NCBI GenBank assembly: GCA_958298945.1 | Contig: OY282605.1 | Coordinates: forward strand, 122,880,267 to 122,944,266 | Length of the DNA stretch: 64,000 nucleotides | From: Atherix ibis | Taxonomy: Eukaryota; Arthropoda; Insecta; Diptera; Athericidae | Direction of reading: 5' to 3' | Part shown: positions 12,401 through 21,600 of the stretch, piece by piece | Layout of the letters: each line of letters opens with the position of its first letter | How positions within the stretch are numbered: the stretch's first letter is position 1 | The notes under the pieces: model-generated | The model's input: only the letters and a program-made list of their open reading frames with translations | Databases searched by the model: none | Told to the model about the DNA's origin: nothing | Made by a program: the position numbers and the translations under genes

Positions 12401-13706
12401 AAGAAAATTCAAATGTTTTTTATCTAATGTGAAGTACAATCGATACAATTAAGTTCTGAATAAAATGTCATTCAAATGGCCTCCACGACTTCTTTTTTTG
12501 CAGGAACGAATTCGATGAACCCAATTTTGGAGCACTTTTTCCACTAAATCAAGTCGTATATCATGAATAACACGTTCAATATTGACTTCTAAAGCTTGAA
12601 GTGTCTGGTTTATTGATAAAGACCAATGACTTCAAATAACCCCTCGAGAAATAGTCTAATGGTGTTAAATCACAACTTCTTGGAGGCCATTCAATGTCAC
12701 AATTTCTTGACATAATCGAATCTCCAAACTTTTCTCGCAATAAATCGGTTGTTGCACGTGCTGTGTGGCACATAGCCCCGTCTTGTTGGAACCAGATGTT
12801 GTCAAGATCAACTTCTTCCAATTTCGGCCATAAAAAGTTGGTTATTATCGATCTATACCGCTCTCTATTGACAGTAACGGTGTTACCAGCTTCATTTCGA
12901 AAGAAGTATAGACCGATGATTCCACCAGACCAAAAAAACTGTCAATTTAGGTGAATGTAATGGGTGTTCATGAATATTTTGTGGATTTTCTTCGCACCAG
13001 AATCGACAGTTTTGTTTATTTACCGCACCACTCAGATGAAAGTGAGCCTCATCGGAGAAGATGATTTTCTTAAAAAAATCGTTATCGTTTTCAAGTTTAT
13101 TTAATAATAAAATTAAAAAATTTGTAAATGTTGTTCTTGCGTATATCTCTCCACGATGAAATTGTAAACATTACTGAATACAATGAAAAAAAAAGACAGA
13201 TCAGGACATATTACAAATGGCCGAAACGTCACTTAGAAATCATATCACTCTTATTGGAAAACCCTATATTTTCGCCCTCGTTTTGGATTAATTATTTTCT
13301 TCTTTTGATATTAATTTTTTGTTGTATAGCAATTCATTGATAATACAACGGCGTTACTACAATCGCCTAGAACACCGGAGGGTGAAATGTGGAATACGTC
13401 ATCGCAACAAACTCCGGGTGTTATTGGAGCACAGGAAGTGTACAGGTGAGAGTGGCAATAATATAATTTAATTATTTTTCATTTAATTAATATTATTTGA
13501 AATGTTTAAATTGCAGAGATCCGCGACAAAGGCGATTACAAGAACAACAACAGAAACAACAACAAAAAACTGGCGAAGCTGTTCCTGAGAAGCTGTCATT
13601 TAAAGAGAAAATGAAAATGTTCGCTTTGGAATCGGGAGAGGATCAAACGCCAAAAGATAAACTAAAAATTTCACGAGCACAACGTGACATTGATGCCGTG
13701 CACTAA
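3076..13706 (+). CDS. cno: canoe/afadin, 3' half of gene (11 exons)
   Basis: This is the overall gene model. Joined exons: 3076-3471, 4095-4274, 4394-4859, 4952-5104, 5193-5564, 5705-6074, 8951-9085, 9143-9263, 9918-12318, 13330-13445, 13517-13706. Every junction uses GT..AG and the phases agree throughout, giving about 1,632 residues to a TAA stop. The order DIL domain, PDZ domain, long disordered tail, conserved charged helix, PERNSSY motif, and C-terminal LSFKEKMKMF block matches afadin/Canoe. Canoe is a cytoplasmic adherens-junction scaffold that binds Rap1 through its RA domains, junction receptors through its PDZ domain, and alpha-catenin/F-actin through its C-terminal region (family knowledge). 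The RA1, RA2 and FHA domains are absent and must lie upstream of the window. An alternative 3' exon is listed separately. Family assignment is near certain; the first exon's acceptor is least sure. Confidence 0.95.
4095..4274 (+). CDS. cno: canoe exon: start of DIL region
   Basis: The acceptor TTTCAAAAG|AAATCC is at 4,093-4,094 and the donor CAAG|GTTTGT at 4,275. It encodes MMPGGGDQQGQE, then LPAVLEFPE, then HFKLAPVYTLYLCAR. The last part aligns with the afadin segment just before the DIL domain (afadin has HFKLSPTYVLY there). The long open frame that continues upstream from an ATG at 3,934 is a chance extension of this exon into the intron and is not a translation start. The exon begins and ends in phase 2. 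Confidence 0.93.
4394..4859 (+). CDS. cno: canoe exon: DIL domain core
   Basis: Encodes 155 residues beginning YRASTHYRPDLQPTERAHK, followed by ILAFWMANGSEFLHFLKSD and AMSLLRRCRVNAALTIQL. These are hallmark blocks of the dilute (DIL) domain in afadin, where FWMANASELLNF and MSLLRRCRVNAALTIQLFSQ are nearly identical. DIL is an all-helical domain, also found in class V myosin tails, that mediates protein-protein contacts. The acceptor is TTCAG|GTATCG (4,392-4,393). The donor is AATACA|GTAAGT (GT at 4,860-4,861), phase 0. The 119-nt intron before it and the 92-nt intron after it are short, as is usual in Diptera. Confidence 0.97.
4952..5104 (+). CDS. cno: canoe exon: end of DIL domain
   Basis: Exactly 51 codons, phase 0 at both ends. 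The block ELWAERQGLELAADCHLAKI matches the afadin EAWAEKQGLELAADCHLSRI segment, the most conserved stretch of the DIL C-terminal half. Acceptor ATTCAG|ATTGTC, donor TTGCAA|GTAATT. Confidence 0.97.
5193..5564 (+). CDS. cno: canoe exon: DIL-PDZ linker
   Basis: 124 codons in phase 0. CFRLNSLQMAALLQQ, then VADELTRADGREVRLEESP, then LLLPDDGFSCDVVRGIP match the afadin region between the DIL and PDZ domains (CFKLNSLQLQALLQ, ADELARSDGREVQLEEDP, LLPEDGYSCDVVRNIP). The acceptor is TTCAATAG|GCACCG and the donor TTCAAT|GTAAGA. The 140-nt intron that follows has a T-rich tract before its CAG. Confidence 0.97.
5705..6074 (+). CDS. cno: canoe exon: PDZ domain
   Basis: Encodes a complete class-type PDZ domain: the carboxylate-binding loop region NGMGLSIVAAKGAGQ, then LGIYIKSVVPGGAADADG, then AGDQLLRVDGQSL, then VTLEVAKQGAIYHGLATLL. 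In Drosophila and vertebrates this domain binds the C-termini of nectin/Echinoid-type receptors and other junction proteins. It follows an acceptor AACAG|CAATTG at 5,703-5,704. The donor AGAG|GTATGC is at 6,075, leaving phase 1. Two downstream acceptors, 6,280-6,281 and 8,949-8,950, are both phase-compatible, so this exon is the branch point of two predicted isoforms. Confidence 0.97.
6282..8341 (+). CDS. cno: Predicted alternative 3'-terminal exon of canoe (685 codons)
   Basis: A 2.1-kb frame is open from 6,242 to TGA at 8,339-8,341, with base composition and codon use like the canoe exons and unlike the introns. No ATG begins it. The acceptor GGTTAG|ACGTTG (AG at 6,280-6,281) joins the PDZ exon in frame (G|AC, Asp), with good branch-point-like sequences (actaac) at 6,191 and 6,218. 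The product is a disordered Ser/Asn/Asp-rich tail with conserved-looking islands: VLRKTRSHSFGSGSDD near its start, CRKTVSFDLL, MTLNFGEGKVRELAQYF, LTLAEEREVVRQLKEW, and HKSCPDLYKNRRLPHLSP near the end. I do not recognise these islands as a named domain. Used this way, it replaces the whole normal canoe tail. It could instead be a separate gene or a cassette spliced onward by a donor I did not identify. A possible poly(A) signal (aataaa) is near 8,926. Confidence 0.6.
8342..8950. other. Intron / possible 3' UTR of alternative canoe isoform
   Basis: 609 bases of T-rich sequence with no coding potential. It includes repeated ttcgtttcg-like motifs near 8,431-8,450 and a possible aataaa near 8,926. 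It is 3' UTR if the alternative exon is terminal and otherwise intron. It ends at the acceptor AAATAG|GCAATC. Confidence 0.5.
8951..9085 (+). CDS. cno: canoe exon after PDZ: RRMSERDL block
   Basis: With the G left over from the PDZ exon it reads IIQRGNRRMSERDLNRMGSE, then a proline-rich segment ending KSVPALHHVGNI. The RRMSERDL stretch resembles the region after the PDZ domain in fly Canoe as I recall it. Acceptor AG 8,949-8,950, donor ATTG|GTAAGT at 9,086, phase 1 at both ends. Confidence 0.85.
9143..9263 (+). CDS. cno: canoe exon: Ser/Asn-rich tail segment
   Basis: The acceptor TGTGCAG|GTATGT is at 9,141-9,142 and the donor GAAAG|GTGAGC at 9,264. It encodes MSSNKSRSIHSLVSNN, then SQPNLGER. 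A second, consensus-quality donor (CTT|GTAAGT) sits inside the exon at 9,181. Reading through it keeps the frame and fits the next acceptor, whereas using it would shift the frame. Confidence 0.8.
9264..9917. other. canoe intron, no recognised element
   Basis: 654 bases, T-rich. The dodecamer ctgcatgcgcaa occurs at about 9,371 and 9,396. Nothing else was identified. Confidence 0.5.
9918..12318 (+). CDS. cno: canoe large tail exon: Q-rich and actin/alpha-catenin-linked region
   Basis: 2,401 bases, 800 codons plus one junction base. The start is set by the acceptor AATAATAG|ACCTCA, not by the ATG at 9,892, which lies in the intron. The first third holds two CAG/CAA-coded glutamine tracts (10,078-10,119 and 10,162-10,268) interleaved with LPPTAPKPQ-type proline motifs. 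Around 11,080-11,290 a charged helix NPWEREEREKVHEM, followed by LSALANRTPQQEDQLKTLL and an acidic tail EEQEDDND, aligns with the afadin DPWKRDAREKLE segment. That segment lies in the part of afadin implicated in alpha-catenin/F-actin binding. PPPPPERNSSYI at about 11,838 matches the afadin PPPPPQRNASYL motif. KRVSFHDEEN, then LEIIREDPD, ends the exon. The donor CCAGAT|GTGAGT is at 12,319, phase 0. Confidence 0.95.
10078..10268 (+). repeat. cno: Coding CAG/CAA repeats (polyglutamine)
   Basis: Two glutamine tracts separated by about 14 codons. The first has 14 consecutive Gln codons. The second and longer one is interrupted by single His, Met or Val-Pro residues. CAG and CAA codons are mixed, which usually stabilises length. 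Insect Canoe tails are known to be Q-rich. Confidence 0.9.
12339..13268 (-). mobile_element. DD41D (rosa-like) element, internally deleted, inside canoe
   Basis: The terminal inverted repeats are clear. The left end reads TATAGGGTTTTCGAATAAGA and the right end, on the minus strand, TATAGGGTTTTCCAATAAGA. They extend about 33 bp with one mismatch and are bounded by TA. Minus-strand translation gives the first catalytic block (IIFSDEAHFHLSGAVNKQN near 13,060), then WFQQDGAMCHTARATTDLL, then WPPRSCDLTPLDYF, with 41 residues between the second and third aspartates. The N-terminal DNA-binding region is missing and the core is frameshifted near 12,930, so it cannot encode an active transposase. A sister copy lies at 29,776-30,666 in the opposite orientation and lacks the same N-terminal part. 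Confidence 0.9.
12576..12821 (-). pseudogene. DD41D transposase core fragment
   Basis: Minus-strand open stretch of 81 residues (VDLDNIWFQQDGAM, then WPPRSCDLTPLDYFSRGYLK). It holds the second and third catalytic aspartates. Where its relative at 30,078-30,479 has LWGY, this copy has SRGY. It is a fragment of the element in the canoe intron. Confidence 0.85.
13330..13445 (+). CDS. cno: canoe penultimate exon
   Basis: Acceptor TTGTATAG|CAATTC (13,328-13,329), donor TACAG|GTGAGA (13,446), phase 0 to phase 2. It encodes QFIDNTTALLQSPRTPEGEM, then TPGVIGAQEVYR. The join with the previous exon reads IIREDPD|QFIDN. Its reality is supported by phase at both ends and by the following exon. Confidence 0.88.
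13517..13706 (+). CDS. cno: canoe last exon, conserved C-terminus
   Basis: The acceptor AATTGCAG|AGATCC (13,515-13,516) restores an Arg codon. It encodes DPRQRRLQEQQQKQQQ, then EAVPEKLSFKEKMKMFALES, then KLKISRAQRDIDAVH and TAA at 13,704-13,706. The LSFKEKMKMFA and KLKISRAQRDID blocks align with the very end of afadin (LTFKERQRLFSQ, KVKASRKLTELE), which fixes the end of the gene. Confidence 0.95.
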
Positions 13707-16639
13707 TGAGAAAAATTCAATTAAGAGATCGGCTCGACATTATTTTTATCGATTTAGACAGCAGAGATTTTCTTTATAAACAAAGAGAGTAGAGAATATA
13801 TAAAAAATGAGATTTTAATGAAACGATAATCATTTAAAATGTACTAATATAAATTAAGAGATAAAGCAAAAGAGAAAAACGAATATGGTTAATTGTAATT
13901 GAAAGGATATTGTTAAAGTCGAGAAGAGTAGAAAGAAAGAAGAAAAGTGAAATGAATTAAAGAGAAATTTATTTTTATAAAAATAAGAGAATAAATTAAA
14001 AGAGAAATTAATAAGAAAAAATGTATATGAAATTTTAAAGAATCAGGCAAATTTGAAAAAATTCACTATAAAATGGGACAAAAAAAAATATTAAATATTT
14101 TTTTTCTTAATTGAAAACTTTTAATATAAATTAATTAAAAATATTTTTTTTTTCTTTGTTAAACTAATTTATTAAATAGAAATTATTTATAAATAATAAT
14201 AATAATAATAATAAAAAAAAATTATGAATTATTTTTGATTGTTTTTATTTTATTTCATTTATTTTGTGTCTTTTAGTTTCTTAAATAAATAATCATGTTT
14301 TTTTTTTTAAAATAAATTTTTTTCTTCTTTATCTTATGTAGTGAAAATAAAAATAACACAAAAAACGAATAGGAAATATTTTAAAAAAAAAAAGTGAAAT
14401 AAGAGAAATATTTTATTATAATTTGTTTATTTATTTTATTTGATTTTATATTGTTTTGTTTTTAAGGATTTTCTTTGAAAATAATTTTAAATCTATAAAT
14501 ACTTAGATAGATAGAAACACATTTATAAATATACACATACCTTTATATATAAATATAAATATAAAATTATAAATAAATATATTTATTTTTCTTAATTAAC
14601 GACTTGTTTTTGTTTTTGTATTTTAAATAATTTTAAAAAAAAAAAAATATTCATTTTTATTTTTATTTTATGTTTATAATTTCAGATGGTTTATTTTTTG
14701 CAGAAATTTTACTTTTGTTTTTTTTTCATCATTTATTGTTTTGTTTTTAGGGAAAAATATTTTTATATAAGCGCAGAAAGGAATTGGAAAATGCTAAAAA
14801 AATATCGGAAAATAGAATTATTACAATAAAAGGAAAAGTTATAAAAAGTTCTCCGAAGAGAAGGGAAAAGGTTTAAATAAAATCGAATGAATTTGCCAAT
14901 CGTTCGAAAATATGATAAAAAAGCTGTTTCAAAATAGGATTAAAAAGATTTTTTTTTAGTTATTTCATTTTAAATTACTGATAAGAAATAATATGAAAGC
15001 AACAAAAATTAAGCAAGCTTCTTTGTGAAGAGAGAAGATATTTAAATAAATTTAAAAAAAAATGCATTTAATTGTAAATTTTGCTTACAAAAGGAACAAA
15101 TTGCGAAAAGGAAGAGAACATATTATTTTTAAACGGAAGTGGGAGAAATATAAAAAAATTGAATTATAAGCAATAAAAAGGCGGCGAAAAGAAAATTAAA
15201 TATGTTATAAGAAATATAAAAAAAAATCTAAATCACAACAAAAATGTAAATGGATAAAAATTTTAATTATTAAAAATAATAATAGAAATTAATGGAAACG
15301 AATTGCAGTGAAACTGCTTTTGTAGGGGAAAGGAGAAAAAAAACCCATACCATTATTATGATTATAAGAGAATTTAATTCAATTATTATTATTAATAATA
15401 AAAATTATTACTTTTATTTATATCAAATATAAAACATAAAAATTATTACTGTAAAAAGAAATTCTAATGAAATTTCTATTAAATAGAAAATATTTAATGG
15501 GAAAATTGGATAAAACCTTTAAGAAAATGTTATTAATTAATTCGCAATTAATGTGAAAGTTTTTCAGAAACTGGAAGAAAATCGATAGAATTTTAAGAAA
15601 AAATTATATAAAAAATTAGTAAAATCAGCGGAATACCAAAAAAATTCTTAATGGAGTGTAAGAAGAAGTTAAAATCTACAAAACCCACAAATATTCAAAT
15701 AAGGAAGTTATTTTAAAGACGAAATTAAACGAATAGACTTATTTTTAATTTTTATTTAAAAATTTACATATTTGACTAATATATTTTTAACATTTTTTTC
15801 ATAATGAAATTTACTGAAAATTATGAATAATTTTTTAGGAAACTTAATCGATAAGTGGGTGAATTTTAAATAGAGACTTGCAAACGGGATGGATTTAGGG
15901 AAGAATTTTGGGAATTATACAGAAGCAGAAAATCCAAAAATTCATACATTCGAATTCGAATTTCCCTTTTAAATGAATAAATATTAAAGAGGTAAAAGTA
16001 AATACAAAAAAAAAAAACTAAAAAAATTTAAAACTTTAATGCACCAAAATATCATTGAATTTAGTAGATTTGATATAAAAAATTATATACGAATATATTG
16101 TGTAGTAATAAAAGTATTGTAGATAAATGAAAATTTTTGTGGAAAACTTTTTTTTTTGATAAACTTTTTCCCTTTATAAAATAGAAAATATACGAGAATG
16201 TAACTATGGACCCTCAGGGGAATTGATCTTTCTTATGATTAGGTAGAAAATATTATGTGAGAAACACATGGGCTTCTAGGGATGCTTGTTGAAGTTAGCA
16301 AAATAAACATTTATTGATTCATAAAAAAGAAGAAAAAGTTTATTACACTGGTAACCTTTTAGCAAATAGAGATAAATTTGAAAAAAAAGACCAATTCTCT
16401 TGAATATTTTATATCGTATTATCAGTGATAAAAATAATATTTAAAACAAAAACAACAAATAATAATTAAAAAAAAAAAAAATTTACAAAGAAAATTATAT
16501 AAAAAAGTTTGGAATAAATCCTTTTTTTTGGATATTACAAATAAAATTGAATAGAAAACATAAAAAAAAAGATTGAAATTATTATTGTTTAATAAAAATT
16601 GTGTTAATTTATTAGAGTTCTAAAATGAAATTTTTTTAG
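13707..16639. other. canoe 3' UTR and AT-rich downstream sequence
   Basis: The canoe 3' UTR starts here. The cleavage site cannot be fixed because aataaa-like hexamers are everywhere (for example near 13,990 and 14,284). The composition is dominated by A and T homopolymer runs, with an (AAT)n run at about 14,194-14,213. There is no gene or recognisable element. Confidence 0.6.
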
Positions 16640-18690
16640 TAAAATGTAAAAAAAAGAATCGAAATAATCAGAATATGTGTACCCGCAGGATAAACGCACC
16701 ACATCGCAGCAAAATCCACGTAAATAAATATACAAATAAATTTTTAAAATTATCAAAACTATGATTATGATCCGAAATTAGTAAAAAAAAAACAATTAAA
16801 AACAAGAAATAATCTGGATTATTCCAATTGCCACGCACTGCATCCATCAAAAACGCGCTGTGTTTTTTGTGTATTCACGTGAATACACAAAAAGAAAACA
16901 AAATTGAAAATTTTAAAAATAATCCTAATAAAGATTATTTTAATTTTGTAAAAAATGAAACTTTTAGTAAAATTTAAAAATATCAAATAATCAGAAATAT
17001 TGCGGTTACTTGAACCGCACGCTGCGTGAAAACAACGCACATCATCTTAAACGCAGCAAACCGCGGCGAGATTCACGTAAATAAAAATAAAGAAAAAAAC
17101 CATTTTCAAATTTTCAAAATTATGATTTTCATCTGAAATCAATAGAAAATGAAAGTTTTAGTACAATTAAAAACAATGAAATAATCGGCATTATTCCTAT
17201 TGCCCCGCACCGTATCCAATATGAACGCACCGCAACACCGTGCAAACTTAACGTATTGCGACGTAATTTTAAAAATAAAAAATATATATAATTTTTTGAA
17301 ATTGTCAAATTTAACATTATGATTATAATCTTCATTAGGTAAACAAACATTTTTTAATACAATTAATAACAAGAAAAATTTACGATTATTCCAATTGCAC
17401 GCACCGTATCCAATGTGAACGCACCGCAATACCGTAAGAACGTATCGCGGCGGGATTTTCATTAATAAAAAAATCAAAAAAATTTGAAATTATCAAAATT
17501 ATCATAAAGACCATGATCTTCATTTAGTTAAAAAAATTTGTTTAGTACAATTAAGAACATTAGAAATATTTACGATTATTCTAATATCCGCGCACCGCAA
17601 CAACATGCGAACGCATTGCTACGCGATTTCTGTGAATAAACGAAAAAACAATTTTAAAATTGTCAGAATAAGAATAATTACTATGATATGAATCCACAAA
17701 TTTTTAGTACGATTAAAAACAAAAAATAATCAGAATTATTCCAATCGCCGCGCACCGTATCCAATGTGAACGCACTGTAACTGCGTGCGAACTTCACGTA
17801 TCGCAACGGGATTTCAAAAATAAAAAAAAAATAGAATTGCCAAATTTACCATTATGATTTTGATGTTCATTATCTAAAAAAATTTTTTTTAGTAAAATTA
17901 AGAACAAGAAATAATTACGATTATTCCAATTTCCGTTCACCGCGTCCATCGTAAACGCACCGCAACAGCATGCGAACGCATTGCTACGAGATTTACGTGA
18001 ATAAAAGAAAAAAACAATTTTGAAATGAACAGAATTATCATAATTACTATGATCTGAATTCAGTAAAAAAAAATGTTAGTACAGTTAAAAATAATGAAAT
18101 AATCGGCATTATTCCAATTGCCACGCACCGTATCCATTGTGAACGCACCGCAGCACCGTGTGAACGTATCGCGACGGGATTTACGTGAATAAACGAAAAA
18201 ACAATTTTGAAATTGTCAGAATTAGCATAATTATTATGATTTGAATTCATTTAAAAAAACGAAATTATTAGTACCATTAAAAATAATGAAATAATCGGAA
18301 TTATTCCAATTGCCGCGCACCTTATCCAATGTGAACGCACCGCAATGCTGTGCGAACTTTACGTATCGTTACGGAAATTACATCAATAAATGAAAAACAA
18401 TTTTAAAATCGTCAAATTTATCATTAAATAAAAAAAATTGTTAGTACAATTAAAAACAAGAAATATTTACGATTATTCCAATTTTCACGCACCGCATTCA
18501 TTGTACACGCACCGCAACAGCATGCGAACGCATCGCTACGAGATATACGTGAATAAACGAAAAAACAATTTTGAGATTATCAGAATAATAATAAGGACTA
18601 TGATTTAAATTAATTAAAAAAAAATTTTTTAGTACCATTATTCCAATTGCCGCGCACCGTGGTTATGCGGGAAAATTCACGTGAACACCA
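16640..18690. repeat. Array of ~180-bp satellite-like monomers with GC-rich cores
   Basis: About eleven diverged tandem monomers, 163-195 bp apart where they can be paced (cores near 16,690, 16,830, 17,025, 17,205, 17,400, 17,585, 17,750, 17,935, 18,120, 18,310, 18,485 and a partial at 18,650). Each has a GC-rich core built from attccaattgccgcgcacc, gtgaacgcaccgcaac, gcgaacgtatcgcgac and atttacgtgaataaa. An AT-rich spacer with taaaaacaagaaataatc follows. The first three units are most divergent and the later ones most regular. No protein is encoded. The array lies about 3 kb downstream of canoe. Satellite DNA is the best description, and I do not recognise the family. Confidence 0.85.
16864..16893. 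repeat. Perfect 30-bp palindrome centred on CACGTG
   Basis: The left half is TTTTTGTGTATTCAC and the right half is its exact complement. The centre is the E-box hexamer CACGTG. It lies inside the second satellite monomer and may have arisen by inversion of the ttcacgtga core motif. Confidence 0.9.
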
Positions 18691-21600
18691 AATTGATGAT
18701 TGTGCGAGCGTTCAAACGGTTGCACTTTCGAAACGTTCCCGTAATTTTACATTCTTTAATAAATTGGTTTTTATATATCATATTGATACATATTTTAATC
18801 AAAATTTTTTTTTATTTTTTTTGTAGCGTTTGCAGTCATTCCTAAACCTATTTTTTTACGTGGTAATATGCATTTATAAAACGGGTTGCGTTCTTTGGAC
18901 CAGTAAATTTGAGAATTTTGCTTTTGTGTACTTAGAAAAAAAAATTAATGAAATAAATATGCCACCTCAAACTTATCACCAATAAAAACATTTTTTTTTT
19001 ATCAAATTAGGAAAAAACATTATAGAAAATTTATAGTTACTAATATTTAAATATATTTTCGCAGGGAACATAAAACCAAAACTAAAAACAATTGAATTTT
19101 AAATTTATTTTCTAAACGAAAATTATTTTTTACTATTATCATTATCCTTACTTCTATTATATTCTAATTATATAAATATGAAATTTTATTGTAAAATATT
19201 TTGACCATGATTGTAATTATTTTAACTGAAAATTATTATTTTTAATATTAATATTTACTATTCCATATAGTTTATTATTAAATCAGTCCGAAAAAAAAAT
19301 ATTTTTGCCGCAAAAGCAATTATAGAAACAGTGGCTAATCACTTTGAGAGACTCTGTTTCCCTATTACATCTCATGTTTAGAAATATTTTCAAAAAGAAG
19401 GTTAAAGAAATAAACAAAATTGAATTTACTTTTATCAAAAAGTTTTAATTGAATTTATTACAATAAATTTTTCTGATATTTATAACAATTTAATTAAAAT
19501 AGAAAAATTTCATAATTTCTTCAATTGCTTTCTTATAGATGAGCATCTTTAATTGACATTTTTTAATGTTAATTTTCTGCTGGGTACTTGTGATATTTAA
19601 TTTAATCTACTATATGAAAAAAAATACTTAATTAATTTTGCCATTTTTTATAATTTACTACATTTAATACTTTTCTAAGTTCTTTTTCGAAGAGTTATAC
19701 CTAAAGAAAAAATTCTAATTTTTCCGAAGAGTTTTTATAGAGAAAAAATGTAATTTATAAATTTTGTTTTTGTTTTTTTTTTCTTAAAATTTTTAAATCT
19801 AAACAAATTTTTTTCGGATCTTAAAAAATAATTTTTATTGACACTTTTTATTTTAAAATGTTTTATTTTGCTATAAGCTAAAGAAAAAAAAAGGTTTTAA
19901 TAAAAAAATTATATATAGTATAATTTCTATTTAAAAAAGGAAAATTATATTTTAAATGTTAAACTTTATTTAGTATGAAAAGTTTTAAGAAATTTAAGAG
20001 AATTTTCAATAGCAACAGACGGAAGGCCACCACGAAAACGTTATAATTTATAAATTATAGAATTTTTTTTCTTAAATAAAAATAAATAGGGTAAATATTT
20101 GTTGTTGTTGTAATTATTCATAAAAACAGCAGACAAATTAAAGAAAATTCAATTAAAAGCAAAAAAAAAAAAAAAAACAGCAAAGAAAATGCCGCATTAC
20201 TAATTGAAAAGAAAGTTGTTTTTTTAGAAATTCATAGCTTTAAATGTTTTTAAAAAAAAAATAAACAAAAAACTAAAAACTGACCAACTTAAAAATACTA
20301 AAATAAATTCAAATTTTAATTGTAAACAGAAAAAAAAATCTTTCAAAATTAAACTGAAATATTTTTGGCAAAAAAAAAGTATTTCAAAATATTAAAAAAA
20401 ACCACTTTTAAAAAAAAAAAAATAAATTATATATTTTTTAATTGATAAAATAAAAAAAACAACAAAATTATTCACTATTTTTATGATAAATAATTAATAA
20501 ATTTATAAATGTTGACATATACTTTATTAAAAAAAAAAAAGAACCAAAATATATAAAAATACGATCTTAAAAATAAAAACTTAAAAATATAAGAAATAAA
20601 AAAAATTGTCAAGCTCTCAATTGCTGCTGTTGCGAAAAGCCATTTTTAATGTGTATCCTACTTAGAGAGATGAACAAGGAGAGAGTATCTTTGGTGCATG
20701 CATTTGTGTTTGTGTGGGTGTGCGTGTGGTTTTTTTTCTGGAGTAAGAATTGGTGTTAGTAGTGAAAATTGTTATTTAGTCATAGTAAATGTTATTAGAA
20801 AAAAGGAGATTATTTTATGAAAATTATGCAAAAAAAACGAAGAGCAGGCAATTAAAATAAAAGGAAAATAATAAACGACGAATAAAAAATAACACCAACC
20901 AAAAAAAAACTACACAAAATGTGACAAAATATTTTAAAAAAAGAAATTAATTGTAAAAAAAAATTAAAAATAAATAGAAAATTTCTGAGTGATCAGACAT
21001 GAGAAAGAACGACTAAAAACCGATCGGACCAAAAAAAAGCTTTTAATTCAAACGAACCAGAAATAGAGCAACAAACTTCTTATTACAAATGAAAAAAATG
21101 GATCAATTATTAATTTTTATGATAATATATTTACACAAAATAATATATAAATAAATAAATAACTAAATAAACATAATACATACATAAATATTATTGCTAT
21201 TAATTACTTTTATGATAAATATACAAAATATTATGAAACTTTTTAAAATAAAATTTAAAGCCAGTAAAAAAAAAAAATCTATCTATGGAAAAATACTAAC
21301 TAATTAAATATTAAGTATTAATTTTAAAATGAAATACCTTTTAAAAATATATTGATATATGTATAAGTAAATTTGTTAACTAAAAAACAATATAAAAATA
21401 CAAAAGGAAAAAAAATCATAAATGAATTCTGATTAAAAGAGAAATTAATTTAAGGAATTACCTTGGAAAAAGAGAAAAAATTACATAAAAATAAAAGCTA
21501 AGAAAAAACTCTTAAAAAATTAAGGAAAAATCAAAAGAAAATTATTTTATTCAATTTTTTTTCTTTTAGATTTTCTATAAAAGCTAATATTTTAAATAAT

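Larger units (their letters stand above)
12319..13329. other. canoe intron enlarged by a transposon
   Basis: Of the 1,011 bases, 930 (12,339-13,268) are a DD41D element. Subtracting it leaves about 20 bases at the donor side and about 60 at the acceptor side, i.e. an ancestral intron near 80 nt, matching the other short introns of the gene. Confidence 0.85.

Noticed and set aside
16640..18690. CRISPR-like array
   Set aside because: Monomers are ~180 bp and diverged, with no short identical repeats or unique spacers, in an animal genome.
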